A DNA stretch of 49,895 nucleotides from Sphingobacteriales bacterium (GCA_012270485.1 JAAXIF010000027.1:1-49895), one strand, 5' to 3'; numbered from the stretch's first letter, positions 7,987 through 18,118 are shown. Notes: generated by a model not told the origin, from the sequence alone. Translations and numbers: made by a program.

Positions 7987-9063
7987 TTACAATTTGGCTA
8001 CTGCTTTCTTTGCTGCTTCAACAGGTTTCGCAGAAGCTGTCTTTACGCTATCTGTAGCCGGCTTCGGAGCAGCAGGATCTTTATCAGGAAACTGCTGAAC
8101 ATAGTATGGTTTTTGTTTTACCATCCATGCATCATACTCTTCCTGTTCTACTACTTCAATCACGCCTTTCATAGAATAGTGACCATTGCCACACATTTGG
8201 TCGCAACTGATTTCATATTGGAAATCAGGATTATTGGTCATCTCTTTCATTTCTTTGGTGGTGTACTTCGGCGTAAACCATAAGGTTGTTGGAATACCCG
8301 GAACCGCATCCATCTTCATACGAAAATGAGACAGACCTACGTCATGAATCACATCTCTTGAACCGATGATCAATTTAACAGGCTTTCCTTTTACGAGATA
8401 CATGGTTTGTTCCATTACCACATCATCATGCGCTAATTCATCTTCCCAGATCAAACCCAAGCTATTGGAAGCATTATCGATGTTCTTGTAATATTTCTTT
8501 CCGAAAGAACCATCTTTACCCGGATAGCGATAGATCCATCCGAATTGTTTTCCGGTTACTTCTACCACCATTGCATTCTGTGGAGCCTCACCTGTAAACA
8601 GGAACCAGTTGCGCAAACCGATCACCACCAATACAGTTAAAGCAATGGCAGGAATTACGGTCCAAATGATCTCCAATTTATTATTGTGCGGGAAGAAGAA
8701 CACTTTACGGGTATCGCTTTCCTGATACTTATAAGCAAACCAGAATAAGATGATCTGTGTAATAATGAAAACAATACCTGTTACAGCCAGGGTAACCCAT
8801 AACATGGAATCTACTCTTGCACCTTCCACACTGGCAGCATCCTGAACCAATAAGGTTTTACCATAGTACAGTTCATTACAATACCACACACCGATCAGAC
8901 CCAATACCAGAAAACCGATCATCAGGAATCCGTTGATCTTATTGTTCTGCTTACGGCTAACTTCTTCTCCTTTCAGTACTGAAACATATTCACTTGCTTT
9001 CGCGATCTGGAAGATCACCACGAAGATCAGTACGATTACGGCTGTTGTTAAAAACATTGTCAT
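7987..9063 (-). CDS. coxB: Cytochrome c oxidase subunit II with CuA site
   Basis: This subunit takes electrons from a cytochrome c domain through the binuclear CuA centre. The 358-residue protein has an extra N-terminal helix (about 4-22) and further helices near 46-62, 88-112 and 130-152, then the cupredoxin domain. The CuA ligands are visible as His240, Cys287, Cys291, His295 and Met298 (CDQMCGNGHYSMKG). The C-terminal tail is rich in Lys, Ala and Pro. There is no fused cytochrome c, which fits direct docking to alternative complex III as in the Flavobacterium supercomplex (family knowledge). It lies between actF and coxA. Confidence 0.95.
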   Translation of the reverse strand: MTMFLTTAVIVLIFVVIFQIAKASEYVSVLKGEEVSRKQNNKINGFLMIGFLVLGLIGVWYCNELYYGKTLLVQDAASVEGARVDSMLWVTLAVTGIVFIITQIILFWFAYKYQESDTRKVFFFPHNNKLEIIWTVIPAIALTVLVVIGLRNWFLFTGEAPQNAMVVEVTGKQFGWIYRYPGKDGSFGKKYYKNIDNASNSLGLIWEDELAHDDVVMEQTMYLVKGKPVKLIIGSRDVIHDVGLSHFRMKMDAVPGIPTTLWFTPKYTTKEMKEMTNNPDFQYEISCDQMCGNGHYSMKGVIEVVEQEEYDAWMVKQKPYYVQQFPDKDPAAPKPATDSVKTASAKPVEAAKKAVAKL

Positions 9064-9099
9064 AATGCTATCAGTATTAAATCAATTTGAGAATGTATT

Positions 9100-9186
9100 A
9101 ATTTGAAAATTTGAAAATGAGATTATCATCATTTTCGGTTATTCAAATAAATATTCATTTTCAAATCTTCAAATTTTCAAATTTTC
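9100..9186. repeat. Paired 8-bp word arrays (TTTGAAAA type)
   Basis: Words of the form TTTGAAAA at 9100-9120 are followed, after about 35 bases, by inverted words TTCAAATY at 9156-9186. The pair fills the gap between actF and coxB. It is the same class as the 7-bp arrays but with an 8-bp step, and could fold as a long A/T-rich hairpin. Confidence 0.65.
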
Positions 9187-9214
9187 TTCAACTGAGTCCT
9201 TTCGGACAAATTAA

Positions 9215-10444
9215 CTACACCTGGTGAATCACACTCTCCTTTAAGAAAGGATGATATTTTGGTACCAATGGTTTTTTAGTCAGCGCTTTACCTACACCCA
9301 AGATCATCATACCCACAAACAAGCTCAGAATTCCGAAATCTAACCAACCTAAGGTCACATGCTCCTTAGACAGACTTCCCATGATCATTTGGTAAAAATC
9401 GATCCAATGCCCAAAGATGATCAATACTGCCATAAAAGTTACAAGTGTGTAATTTCTCTTCGCTGAGCGTTTCATCAGGATCAACAAAGGACATAAGAAG
9501 TTGATGATGAGGTTCAGGAAGAAGATGCCTTTATATGGACCTTGTACTCTGTGTTTGAAGTATACAGTTTCTTCAGGAATGTTTGCATACCAGATCAACA
9601 TGTACTGAGAGAACCATAAGTAAGTCCAGAAAATAGAGAACGCAAACATGAACTTTCCGATATCATGCAAGTGTTCTTGAGAAGTTAATTCGAGGTAACC
9701 TTTATTCTTCAAATAGATCACCCAAAGAGCGATCAATGACATACCGGATACAAATGAACTTGCAAAAGTGTACCAGCTATACATCGTAGAGTACCAATGT
9801 GCATCGATACTCATCATCCATAACCAAGGAACGGTAGAACCTACTGTTAACGCAAACCATACTGTAAATAAAGCAGCACGAATGGTATTTCTCCAGATAA
9901 AGCTGGCACCTTTTTCTGCATCCATAGGAACTTCATCTGCTTCACTGCTCAATTGACGCATTCTCCATCCTAAGATGCTCCATAAACCGATGGTCAATGT
10001 AGTCCAAACGATGAAGAATACAGGATTCAAGAATCCTGCTTTTCCTTTCAGGATCGGGTCATTGGCAACCGCTTCACTATCTAACCAATGATAGATATGG
10101 TGTTTATGTCCAACAACAACATAGATCAAAACTGCAAAAGTGATAGCACCAAAAATAGGCACCATGGTAGAAATCGCTTCCGGAATACGACGGAATGACT
10201 GCTGCCATCCGCCCATTGCCATGGTGGTAACGCAAATAAAGAACATGCTGGCATTACATACCAGTGTCCAGAAAATGGTATTGTACATCAGTGTACCCCA
10301 GAAAATGGTTTGCTCATGTTCATCAGAACTGAAACCTTTGATCACGAGTCCGGCAATCAGCGCTACAAGACCTACGCCGATCAGGGCATAAGACCATGTT
10401 TTCATTTTTCCGGGTATCTCAAATTGCGTTTTGATAGATGCCAT
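9215..10444 (-). CDS. actF: Alternative complex III subunit ActF (NrfD-like, second quinone subunit)
   Basis: This is a 409-residue integral membrane protein with about ten hydrophobic helices. It belongs to the second NrfD-like subunit type of the quinol:cytochrome c oxidoreductase. Visible features include a helix pair near 20-80, GWRMRQLSSE after the fifth helix, and FAFSIFWTYLWFSQYMLIWYA. Together with ActC it forms the membrane arm that handles menaquinol (family knowledge). Its place as the last act gene directly before coxB is the usual Bacteroidota order and supports a functional ACIII-oxidase supercomplex. Confidence 0.93.
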   Translation of the reverse strand: MASIKTQFEIPGKMKTWSYALIGVGLVALIAGLVIKGFSSDEHEQTIFWGTLMYNTIFWTLVCNASMFFICVTTMAMGGWQQSFRRIPEAISTMVPIFGAITFAVLIYVVVGHKHHIYHWLDSEAVANDPILKGKAGFLNPVFFIVWTTLTIGLWSILGWRMRQLSSEADEVPMDAEKGASFIWRNTIRAALFTVWFALTVGSTVPWLWMMSIDAHWYSTMYSWYTFASSFVSGMSLIALWVIYLKNKGYLELTSQEHLHDIGKFMFAFSIFWTYLWFSQYMLIWYANIPEETVYFKHRVQGPYKGIFFLNLIINFLCPLLILMKRSAKRNYTLVTFMAVLIIFGHWIDFYQMIMGSLSKEHVTLGWLDFGILSLFVGMMILGVGKALTKKPLVPKYHPFLKESVIHQV

Positions 10445-10476
10445 TTTTATTCTTTTAGAATCAGTTGTTATATTTT

Positions 10477-10530
10477 TTCCGGATTAAAATCCGGTTTATT
10501 TATTTTCTCCCTCCGGACTGAAGTCCGGAG
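10477..10530. repeat. Two CCGGA-type hairpins between actE and actF
   Basis: Two short palindromes, TCCGGATTAAAATCCGG and CTCCGGACTGAAGTCCGGAG, lie next to each other in the 126-bp gap between actE and actF. Neither has a clear U-tract on the minus strand. They could be dispersed palindromic elements or mRNA-stabilising hairpins. Confidence 0.5.
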
Positions 10531-10570
10531 CTATTTAAAGAATCGGACAATCATTTACCGGCACTCTTGC

Positions 10571-11191
10571 TTATTTGGCTGCTGTTGTTGTAGCAGCTGT
10601 AGCTTTCGCTTCTTTTTGTTTGATCTTAATATATTTAATCACCATCCAGCGTTGCTTGCGGTTTAACTGAGATGCATAAGATCCCATCAAGTTCTTACCA
10701 TACGTAAGAGAATAGAACATTTGTCCATCAGGCATTACTGACACCAATGGATCTGCAATCAGATTTTTAGGCGCTGCAGTGTACGGTCCGTTACCATCTT
10801 TCCATAATGGACCATTACCATCCAATTTGGTTCCATGACAAATACCGCAATTGATTTGATACAGACGCTCAGCTTCGATCGTCTCAGCTTCAGTCATAGA
10901 ATCAATCGGATTGGGTACTGCTCTTGATGCAAAATAATTAGTGGTATCACCCGGAACATCTTTCGCAATATGGAAAGGCAATTCAGCACCTCTTGGTAAA
11001 GTACCTTCTACAGGCATTGCTGTATAATGAATTCCTTTCTCAGTCAGATTGCTATAATCTGCATAAGATTCGTAAGCGCGGCTATAAGCCATATCAGGCA
11101 TGTAAATAGTACCTGGCGTACGCTTAACATCACTACATGCTACAATGGTAGTTGCAGTGGCAGCAAGAGCTATGATCAGTAATTTCTTCAT
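10571..11191 (-). CDS. actE: Alternative complex III subunit ActE, monoheme cytochrome c lipoprotein
   Basis: This is a 206-residue periplasmic electron carrier subunit. The N-terminus is a lipoprotein signal ending IVAC with the lipidated cysteine at about 19. A single CGICH heme motif lies at 115-119 in a class I cytochrome c fold, followed by a short A/K/T-rich tail. Met residues after the heme motif (VMPDGQMFYSL) provide the likely sixth ligand. It passes electrons within the complex or to CoxB (family knowledge). It sits between ActD and ActF, as is usual. Confidence 0.92.
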   Translation of the reverse strand: MKKLLIIALAATATTIVACSDVKRTPGTIYMPDMAYSRAYESYADYSNLTEKGIHYTAMPVEGTLPRGAELPFHIAKDVPGDTTNYFASRAVPNPIDSMTEAETIEAERLYQINCGICHGTKLDGNGPLWKDGNGPYTAAPKNLIADPLVSVMPDGQMFYSLTYGKNLMGSYASQLNRKQRWMVIKYIKIKQKEAKATAATTTAAK

Positions 11192-11210
11192 CTTCTTTCT
11201 TATTCAAAAA

Positions 11211-11801
11211 TTAAGCAGCAACGATTTCTTTGTTTTCAAAAGGCATTTCGTCTTTGTCGTAACGACCTAACCACCAACCATCTTCAGCAACCTGAACATC
11301 TGTTTCTACAGCACCATTGCTGGTGAGGAATGCTTTCAAATCATCGGTATTGGTTTTATCGGTACATTCAATCACCATCACGAACAGATCATCTGTTGCA
11401 CGGGGATGGAAATGATGTTTTTTCACAAAAGGAGCCAGTTGACACAGGTAGCAGAAAGTGAGTACCATACCTACCGCTGCAAATAATACGGTCAGCTCGA
11501 AAATAATCGGTACCCAAGCTGGCAATGCAAAGTGTGGCTTACCACCAATGTTCAATGGCCAGTCACGGGTAAAGATCCAGCTGATGCAACTTAATGCAGT
11601 AGAGGTTCCGGTAATACCATAGACAAAACCTGCAGTGTGCAAACTAGTTTCTCTCAATCCCAGTGCATGATCCAATCCATGTACCGCAAATGGTGTGTAT
11701 ACATCATGGATCTTGTAACCTGACGTACGAACTTTCTTCACCGCAGGAAACAATACTGCTTCGTCATCAAAACAGCCTACTACGAATTTCTTTTTTGCCA
11801 T
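11211..11801 (-). CDS. actD: Alternative complex III subunit ActD (DUF3341)
   Basis: This 196-residue protein has a cytoplasmic ferredoxin-like N-terminal part beginning AKKKFVVGCFDD, two membrane helices (about 72-95 and 115-140) and a C-terminal soluble domain with a repeat-like FVMVIECTDK. I chose the ATG at 11801 over an upstream in-frame start at 11864, because homologues begin near KKKFVVG and the leader is proline- and glycine-rich, translated from a hairpin-containing spacer. ActD is a peripheral and membrane-linking subunit of the complex. Confidence 0.9.
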   Translation of the reverse strand: MAKKKFVVGCFDDEAVLFPAVKKVRTSGYKIHDVYTPFAVHGLDHALGLRETSLHTAGFVYGITGTSTALSCISWIFTRDWPLNIGGKPHFALPAWVPIIFELTVLFAAVGMVLTFCYLCQLAPFVKKHHFHPRATDDLFVMVIECTDKTNTDDLKAFLTSNGAVETDVQVAEDGWWLGRYDKDEMPFENKEIVAA

Positions 11802-11891
11802 ACCCCTTGATCCCCTAGAGGGAAATTTTGGTTTACAATTATTTTCAATCATCCAACAACCCACTCAACACCCCCTTCAGGGGCTGGGAGT
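11802..11891. repeat. Spacer with CCCCT/AGGGG hairpins between actC and actD
   Basis: The 90-bp gap holds two small inverted elements, TCCCCTAGAGGGA near 11812-11824 and CCCCCTTCAGGGGCTGGG near 11871-11888. They resemble the other short palindromes of this chromosome. There is no U-tract, so a role in transcript processing or stability is more likely than termination (inference). Confidence 0.4.
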
Positions 11892-13334
11892 TTAATGGTG
11901 CGCTTGTTCAAGTACAAACTCTTCCAATTTCTGCTCTTCAATATTGCCCATCTTATTCTTATAGCCTTCACCTGTTGTTTTCAATACATACTTGATCTCT
12001 GCGATCGCAATTACCGGGAAGTATTTCGCGAAGAGGAAGAAGCAGGTAAAGAACAATCCGAATGTACCGGCATAGAAACCGATCTCCCAGATAGTTGGAC
12101 TATAGTATACAGACCAGCTTGATGGTAAGTAATCACGGTACAATGAAGTAACGATGATCACAAAACGCTCAAACCACATACCGATGTTTACGATGATACT
12201 CATGAAGAAAGTCACGAATAGATTTCTTCTCATTTTGCGGAACCAGAAGATCTGCGGACTCAATACGTTACAAGCCATCATACCCCAATAGCTCCATCCA
12301 TATGGACTGAACAGGTAAGCACGGCTATACCAGAATGTGTATCCTTCATATTTATTTTGGCTATACCAACCCATGAATAATTCAGTGAGGTAGGCAACAC
12401 CCACTATAGAACCTGTTAACACAATTACTTTATTCATCGCTTCAATGTGACCGATGGTAACATAATCTTCCATCTGAAACACTTTGCGAACGATCACCAT
12501 TAGTGTTTGTACCATTGCAAATCCGGAGAAGATCGCACCCGCAACGAAGTATGGCGGGAAGATCGTTGTATGCCAACCCGGAATTACTGAGGTAGCGAAG
12601 TCAAAGGATACGATCGTGTGTACTGACAATACGAGTGGCGTACTCAAACCGGCCAATACAAGTGAAAGACTTTCATGACGCTGCCAGTGTTTGGTAGAAC
12701 CTGTCCAACCGAAAGAGGCAATACCATACAAACGCTTACGCAATTTTGTAAAGGCACGATCACGAACAGTTGCAAAGTCAGGAATCAAACCGGAATACCA
12801 GAATAAAAGAGATACAGTAAAGTAAGTAGAGATCGCAAATACGTCCCACAACAATGGAGAGTTAAAGTTCACCCATAAAGGACCACGTGTATTTGGATAA
12901 GGAAGTACGAAGAACGCCATCCATACACGACCCATGTGGAAGATCGGGAACTGACCGGCACACATTACCGCGAAGATGGTCATCGCTTCTGCAGCACGGT
13001 TCACACCTGTTCTCCAACCCTGACGGAACAATAACAAGATCGCTGAGATCAGTGTACCTGCGTGACCGATACCTACCCACCATACGAAGTTGGTGATATC
13101 CCAACCCCATCCAATGGTCTTATTCAGGTTCCACTGTCCAATACCGTAAGTCACTTCACGATAAACGCTGTATACACCAAACAACAAAAGGGCTACAGAG
13201 ATATAAAAACCGATGTACCATAATTTGGTAGGCTTGGCTTCAATAGGCTTAACGATGTCTTCAGTTACCTGATGGTAAGTTTTGTCACCGTACACCAACG
13301 GTTCTCTAAGCTGTGATTCGTACTTTAAATGCAT
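11892..13334 (-). CDS. actC: Alternative complex III subunit ActC (NrfD-like, first quinone subunit)
   Basis: This is a 480-residue polysulfide-reductase (NrfD) family membrane protein with about ten helices. Typical segments are NKTIGWGWDITNFVWWVGIG, GHAGTLISAILLLFRQ, HMGRVWMAFF and HTIVSFDFATSVIPGWH. It is the main quinol-binding membrane subunit of alternative complex III (family knowledge). It follows actB across a gap with a 7-bp word hairpin and precedes actD. Length and motifs are as expected. Confidence 0.94.
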   Translation of the reverse strand: MHLKYESQLREPLVYGDKTYHQVTEDIVKPIEAKPTKLWYIGFYISVALLLFGVYSVYREVTYGIGQWNLNKTIGWGWDITNFVWWVGIGHAGTLISAILLLFRQGWRTGVNRAAEAMTIFAVMCAGQFPIFHMGRVWMAFFVLPYPNTRGPLWVNFNSPLLWDVFAISTYFTVSLLFWYSGLIPDFATVRDRAFTKLRKRLYGIASFGWTGSTKHWQRHESLSLVLAGLSTPLVLSVHTIVSFDFATSVIPGWHTTIFPPYFVAGAIFSGFAMVQTLMVIVRKVFQMEDYVTIGHIEAMNKVIVLTGSIVGVAYLTELFMGWYSQNKYEGYTFWYSRAYLFSPYGWSYWGMMACNVLSPQIFWFRKMRRNLFVTFFMSIIVNIGMWFERFVIIVTSLYRDYLPSSWSVYYSPTIWEIGFYAGTFGLFFTCFFLFAKYFPVIAIAEIKYVLKTTGEGYKNKMGNIEEQKLEEFVLEQAHH

Positions 13335-13398
13335 CTGGTCTTATTTTGGTCCATGGATCAGTGTTAGTGGTCCATAGTTATTTTAGATCTTTTGAGTT

Positions 13399-13460
13399 AA
13401 AGTGAAAGGTCAAAGGTGAAACGTGAAATATTTTTCACTTTTGACTTTTCACTTTTGACT
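13399..13460. repeat. Paired 7-bp word arrays between actB and actC
   Basis: Four heptamers GTSAAAN at 13402-13429 are followed by four strictly alternating heptamers TTTTCAC and TTTTGAC at 13432-13459, the inverted twin. Before the array, the word GGTCCAT occurs twice exactly 21 bp apart (13348 and 13369), three times the same step. Confidence 0.75.
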
Positions 13461-13461
13461 T

Positions 13462-16400
13462 CTATGCGTGTTCTGCTTCTTTTTTAGTCTCATGCTTTCC
13501 TTCACCATGCGCAGATTCTGTGTTACGCACTTTTGCGAGGTAAGTAACACCCGGTAATACGTGCAGTTGCTCCAATACATAGAACTGACGATTCGGATTC
13601 TCTGTTCTCACCATGGTGATGGCGCTATGTTTATCATTGGCATTACCAAAAGTGATGGCGTTAGTAGGACATGCCTGCTGACATGCTACTTTGATATCGC
13701 TGTCTACCAATGGTCTGCTTTCTTTCTTCGCTTTCAACTTGCTCTCTTGTAAACGCTGTACGCAGAATGAACATTTTTCGATCACACCACGTGAACGTAC
13801 GGTTACATCCGGATTCAGTACCATGCGGGTAAGATCATCGTTCATGTTCAACACCACATCATTTACAATACCTTCCTGGTTGTTACCGAAGCTATCTGAT
13901 CCAGTGTAGTCTGACCAGTTAAAGCGACGTACTTTATAAGGACAGTTGTTCGCACAATATCTGGTACCGATACAACGGTTATAAGTCATTTGGTTGATAC
14001 CTTCTGAACTGTGGTTCGTAGCTGCTACCGGACAAACGTTCTCACATGGAGCATTATCACAGTGCTGACACATCAGCGGCTGGAATACTACATTTGGATT
14101 ATCCATATCACCGCTATAATAACGGTCGATACGTAACCAATGCATTTCATGTCCGCGTAATACCTCAGGCTTACCTACAACAGAAACGTTGTTCTCAGCA
14201 TTACAAGCCACCACACAAGCACCACAACCGGTACAAGTATTCAAGTCAACGCTCATGCCCCATTTAATACCCGGTCTGTCATAAACAGGATAAATGGTAC
14301 CCTGACTTTCAAACTTTTCCAATCCGCCCCAAGGCTTCAATTCATGATCACGCTCTTCGCGGATCTCTGTTGGATGTTTCTTATAGTCAGCCAGAGTCAA
14401 TTCTTTCATTACCTCGGTACGATTACCTTGTGTGGTATCGTAGCGATTGTGTGTTTGCGTCAATGCAACCGGATATTTTTCACCGGTTACAGTGATCTCA
14501 ACACTTGTATTGGTATAGCTTACTACACCATTGCTGATGCTTGCGAGCGGGAAGGCATTTTGTCCAACACCTGCAGCTGCTTTACCAATATTATTGCTTC
14601 GGCCATATCCTACAGCGATACCGATGGTATCAGGATGTGTGCCCGGGATGATCAATACAGGCAGTGAAATTTCTTTACCATTGGCAACTACTTTCACCAC
14701 TTTCTTTGGAGGATTTACTTCATAAGCATCCGCTTGTCCGCCATTGTTCAAATCGATATCCAAAATAGTTCTCGCCAATGGAGGAGAAACAATTACATAG
14801 TTATCCCAAGTAGCACGTGTAACCGGATCCGGTAATTCTTGTAACCATGGGTTAGAAGCACCTTGTCCGGCACCGATACCTACTTTTTCATACAACACCA
14901 ATTCATACTTACCACCTTTTTTACCTGATGTAGCAGCGGCAACAGCAGCACCTACAGAAGCTCCGTTGAAAGAGCCGGGCTTGGTAGCTGATTCACCCAA
15001 ACTGATCACACCATCCTGAAGCGCTTTATCCCAACCGGTTTGTCCGCCCAGTTTAGTACTCCAGAAATTTTTCAGATAAGCGAGATAATCAGCAGTATTA
15101 CCACTCCACTTCAGCAGGCTATCTTGCCACTGACGTGTTTTGAATAAAGGATAAATAGTAGGTTGGATGAAAGAGAAGTGACCGGTTTTTGCTTCTGCAT
15201 CACCCCAGCTTTCCAAGTAGTGATGATCAGGCACTACGAACTTACACAGTTCAGCAGTTTCATCCATTTTAGAAGCAAAAGAAACGGTTGTTCTTACTTT
15301 TTTCAATCCTGCTTTGAATTTCTCAGCATCGAACCAAGTATAAGCAGGGTTTGCACCATAAACCAATAAAGTATTTACAATCCCTGCATTCATGTCTTCT
15401 ACCAATCTCACAAAATCAGCATCGACACCTGCACGCTGGTGATTCATAACACCCCAGTTGATGGTAGTTCCACCGGCACCGATCGCGTTGTTGATCGCAT
15501 TCACAATGATCTGAACATTCACATCATTACTACCTGCTACCACCAATGCAGCACCTTTATTTTCGTTCAAGGTTTTCGCTGCTTTTTCAATACCGGCTTT
15601 CAGTTTTGCATCACTGATTCCGTTTACACCCTGACCATTTACTGCACTCAATAGAGCAGCAGCAATAGCACCTGTTTCAGATGGGCGGTGTAAATATTTT
15701 TCATCGGCATTAGAACCGGTCATAGAAGCTACAGATTCAAAATGAATATGCTTGCTCATGCTTGGGTTCTTCTCGTCGATCTTTTTACCCGCGGCATATT
15801 GCTTAGAGAATTCAACCGGACTTAACCAAGTACCTAAGAAATCGGCACCCAGACTCACGATGGCTTTTGCATTCTCAAAATGATAAGAAGGGATACCGCG
15901 AACACCATAAGTAGCTTCATTGGCTTGCAACATGGCACTGTAAGAAACAGCATCGTATGTTACGTGGCGGCTACCGGGGTTCTTAGTTAGAAATTCTGCA
16001 ATAATGGCTTTGGTAGAGGGAGATGTGATAGTGCTGGTTAAAATCACCACATTACCACCTACTGCACCGGCCAATGCTTTATCAATGGCTTCGAATGTTA
16101 CCTCTTTACCATCAATGGTAGGGAAGCGTAAACGAGCAGTATCATAGAGGTCTAAAACAGAAGCCTGAACACGGGCAGAAGTACCGCCTTTAGTGATCGG
16201 ACTCAGATCATTACCTTCAATTTTAATAGGACGACCATCACGCACTTTCGCCAAAACACTTACTACGTCACCATCTTGAACATAAGTGGTCGCATAGTAA
16301 TTAGAGATACCGGGAACGATATCTTCCGGCTTATTAGCAAAAGGAATGGCTTTCTTTACGGGCATTTCACAGCTTGCAGCTACGGCAGCAGCAGCAGTAC

Positions 16401-16569
16401 TAAATCCCAGGTACTTCAGAAAGTCTCTGCGCGGAGCAGCTGTTTCCAGGAAACTCTTGCTTTCATCACCTACAAAGGGCAATTCTTCCTTGAATTCGTC
16501 TTTTACTTCTTTATTGTAAGCCTCAGACTGATTCAGCTCTCCAAAACTTTGCCAGTACTTTTTTTCCAT
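13462..16569 (-). CDS. actB: Alternative complex III subunit ActB (Tat-exported Fe-S protein)
   Basis: This 1035-residue subunit combines a molybdopterin-oxidoreductase-like domain that has lost its cofactor (family knowledge) with a C-terminal ferredoxin domain. The extended Tat signal shows the YWQSFGEL start, twin arginines at 47-48 (RRDFLKYLGF) and a lipobox-like AASC near 67. The ferredoxin part has CTGCGACVVAC, CQHCDNAPCENVCPV, the CIGTRYCANNCPY segment and CSFCVQRL...CQQACPT, enough for four iron-sulfur clusters. These clusters connect the quinol site to the ActA hemes. The gene is flanked by word arrays on both sides. Confidence 0.95.
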   Translation of the reverse strand: MEKKYWQSFGELNQSEAYNKEVKDEFKEELPFVGDESKSFLETAAPRRDFLKYLGFSTAAAAVAASCEMPVKKAIPFANKPEDIVPGISNYYATTYVQDGDVVSVLAKVRDGRPIKIEGNDLSPITKGGTSARVQASVLDLYDTARLRFPTIDGKEVTFEAIDKALAGAVGGNVVILTSTITSPSTKAIIAEFLTKNPGSRHVTYDAVSYSAMLQANEATYGVRGIPSYHFENAKAIVSLGADFLGTWLSPVEFSKQYAAGKKIDEKNPSMSKHIHFESVASMTGSNADEKYLHRPSETGAIAAALLSAVNGQGVNGISDAKLKAGIEKAAKTLNENKGAALVVAGSNDVNVQIIVNAINNAIGAGGTTINWGVMNHQRAGVDADFVRLVEDMNAGIVNTLLVYGANPAYTWFDAEKFKAGLKKVRTTVSFASKMDETAELCKFVVPDHHYLESWGDAEAKTGHFSFIQPTIYPLFKTRQWQDSLLKWSGNTADYLAYLKNFWSTKLGGQTGWDKALQDGVISLGESATKPGSFNGASVGAAVAAATSGKKGGKYELVLYEKVGIGAGQGASNPWLQELPDPVTRATWDNYVIVSPPLARTILDIDLNNGGQADAYEVNPPKKVVKVVANGKEISLPVLIIPGTHPDTIGIAVGYGRSNNIGKAAAGVGQNAFPLASISNGVVSYTNTSVEITVTGEKYPVALTQTHNRYDTTQGNRTEVMKELTLADYKKHPTEIREERDHELKPWGGLEKFESQGTIYPVYDRPGIKWGMSVDLNTCTGCGACVVACNAENNVSVVGKPEVLRGHEMHWLRIDRYYSGDMDNPNVVFQPLMCQHCDNAPCENVCPVAATNHSSEGINQMTYNRCIGTRYCANNCPYKVRRFNWSDYTGSDSFGNNQEGIVNDVVLNMNDDLTRMVLNPDVTVRSRGVIEKCSFCVQRLQESKLKAKKESRPLVDSDIKVACQQACPTNAITFGNANDKHSAITMVRTENPNRQFYVLEQLHVLPGVTYLAKVRNTESAHGEGKHETKKEAEHA

Positions 16570-16808
16570 CTTGTTAATTTGAAAATGTGAAAATTTGAAG
16601 ATTTGAAAATGATAGTATCCTCTTCCCCAAATTTCTTTTCGTTACTATATCAATTTGAAAATTTGTGAGTTTGAAAATTCTCAAACTACAATCTTCTTTT
16701 TCTAATTATTCTGACACACATTATTAACTTTAAAACCGAAGGTTTTGAAAATCTGAATCTGCTTTCATTTTCAAATTTTCATCCGCCTGAGGCGGACCCA
16801 TTTTCAAA
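16570..16808. repeat. Long intergenic array of 8-bp TTTGAAAA words with a TCCGCCTGAGGCGGA palindrome
   Basis: The 239-bp gap between actA and actB contains three clusters of words such as TTTGAAAA, TGTGAAAA and TTTGAAGA at about 16578-16609, 16650-16690 and (inverted) 16766-16806. A perfect TCCGCCTGAGGCGGA palindrome near 16783-16797 sits within the last cluster. I see no gene here. Confidence 0.65.
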
Positions 16809-18071
16809 TTAATAATGACATTTCTGACATTCAGTACCACCGATTGCTTCCACAGTAACACCTTTGGTGCTATCCATTTTTCCGCTCTTCAGATCCTGAT
16901 GGTATTTCTCATAAATGCTATAGAAACCATTGTCTTTGAACTGAACTTGTGTTTCGCGATGACAGTTGATACACCAGCCCATGCTTAAATCAGTGAATTG
17001 TTTTACCTCACCCATTTTCTGAATCTCACCATGACAAGTCTGACACTCAACCTTACCCGCTTTAACGTGCTGAGAGTGGTTGAAGTATACGTGATCAGGC
17101 AGGTTGTGGATACGCACCCACTCAATTGGTTTTGCTTTTGAAGGATCCCAAGGTTTACCGGGTTCAAAACCTGCGTATTTGTATAATTTTTGAATTTCTG
17201 CTGTACCATTGATCTCATCACCGTCTTCTGTGTACATTTTCTCACCATTGTACTCATTGATAGACATGTGACAGTTCATACAAACATTCACAGAAGGAAT
17301 AGTAGCTTGTTTGCCCTGGTATACACCGGTATGACAATACTGACAGTTGATCTGATTGATACCTGCGTGTACTTTATGAGAATAGTAAATAGGCTGTTCA
17401 GGCTGATAATCTTTGCTACGACCCAATGCCATAGCACCTTTTGAGGTAAGGTAACCACCCACTACGAACAAGATCACAGTGATCATAGCGATATAGCTCT
17501 TATTTCTCCAGAAAGGAACAGGCTCAATCGGACTGTGACCTTCGCGCTCATCCGCCAACTTCTTCAGGTTTGCATTTACCTGCAACAAAATCAGGGCTAC
17601 AACGGCCAAGATCAGGGTGAGGATACCAAATAATAAGGTATTATCACTTTCAGCAGCCGCAGCGGCATTCGGATCAGCAACACCTCCAGCAGCCGCAGCG
17701 GCACCCGGAGCAGGAACTGAATTAATATAAGTAATGATCGCACCAATCTCCTCATCCGTCAGATTTGGGAACTGGTTCATCGCTGTTTTATTCCATGTAT
17801 TGTACAGGTCATTCGCGTACTTATCACCTGTTTTCAGGAAAGCCGCACTGTTCCTGATCCAGGAATACAAATTCGCCTTATTCGGCCAACGATCTTCCAC
17901 ACCAGCCAATGCCGGACCCGTAGAAGGTTTATGTACCTGGTGACAAGATGCACAGTTTGTAGTAAAAAGAGCTTTACCATCTTGCGCAGAAACTGTATTC
18001 ACTGTTGAAAAACCCAAGAAAAGGAGTGCACTCAGCAGGCAAATCTTGGTTATGTGTCTAAAAGATATCAT
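16809..18071 (-). CDS. actA: Alternative complex III subunit ActA, monoheme domain joined to pentaheme domain
   Basis: This is a 420-residue periplasmic, membrane-anchored multiheme cytochrome c. I chose the ATG at 18071 because it gives a normal signal peptide ending VSA|QD; an in-frame start at 18143 would add 24 residues that overlap the promoter. A class I cytochrome domain (CASCH at 40-44) comes first, then an Ala-rich linker and two hydrophobic helices. A cytochrome c7-like domain follows with five heme motifs: CQYCH, CMNCH, CQTCH, CINCH and CQKCH. ActA passes electrons from the ActB clusters to cytochrome partners. It is the first gene of the act-cox operon, with a clear promoter in front. 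Confidence 0.93.
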   Translation of the reverse strand: MISFRHITKICLLSALLFLGFSTVNTVSAQDGKALFTTNCASCHQVHKPSTGPALAGVEDRWPNKANLYSWIRNSAAFLKTGDKYANDLYNTWNKTAMNQFPNLTDEEIGAIITYINSVPAPGAAAAAGGVADPNAAAAAESDNTLLFGILTLILAVVALILLQVNANLKKLADEREGHSPIEPVPFWRNKSYIAMITVILFVVGGYLTSKGAMALGRSKDYQPEQPIYYSHKVHAGINQINCQYCHTGVYQGKQATIPSVNVCMNCHMSINEYNGEKMYTEDGDEINGTAEIQKLYKYAGFEPGKPWDPSKAKPIEWVRIHNLPDHVYFNHSQHVKAGKVECQTCHGEIQKMGEVKQFTDLSMGWCINCHRETQVQFKDNGFYSIYEKYHQDLKSGKMDSTKGVTVEAIGGTECQKCHY

Positions 18072-18118
18072 ATACACAAACGTGGTTCTTGGTGTGGAAA
18101 AATATCCGTGAACGGTTG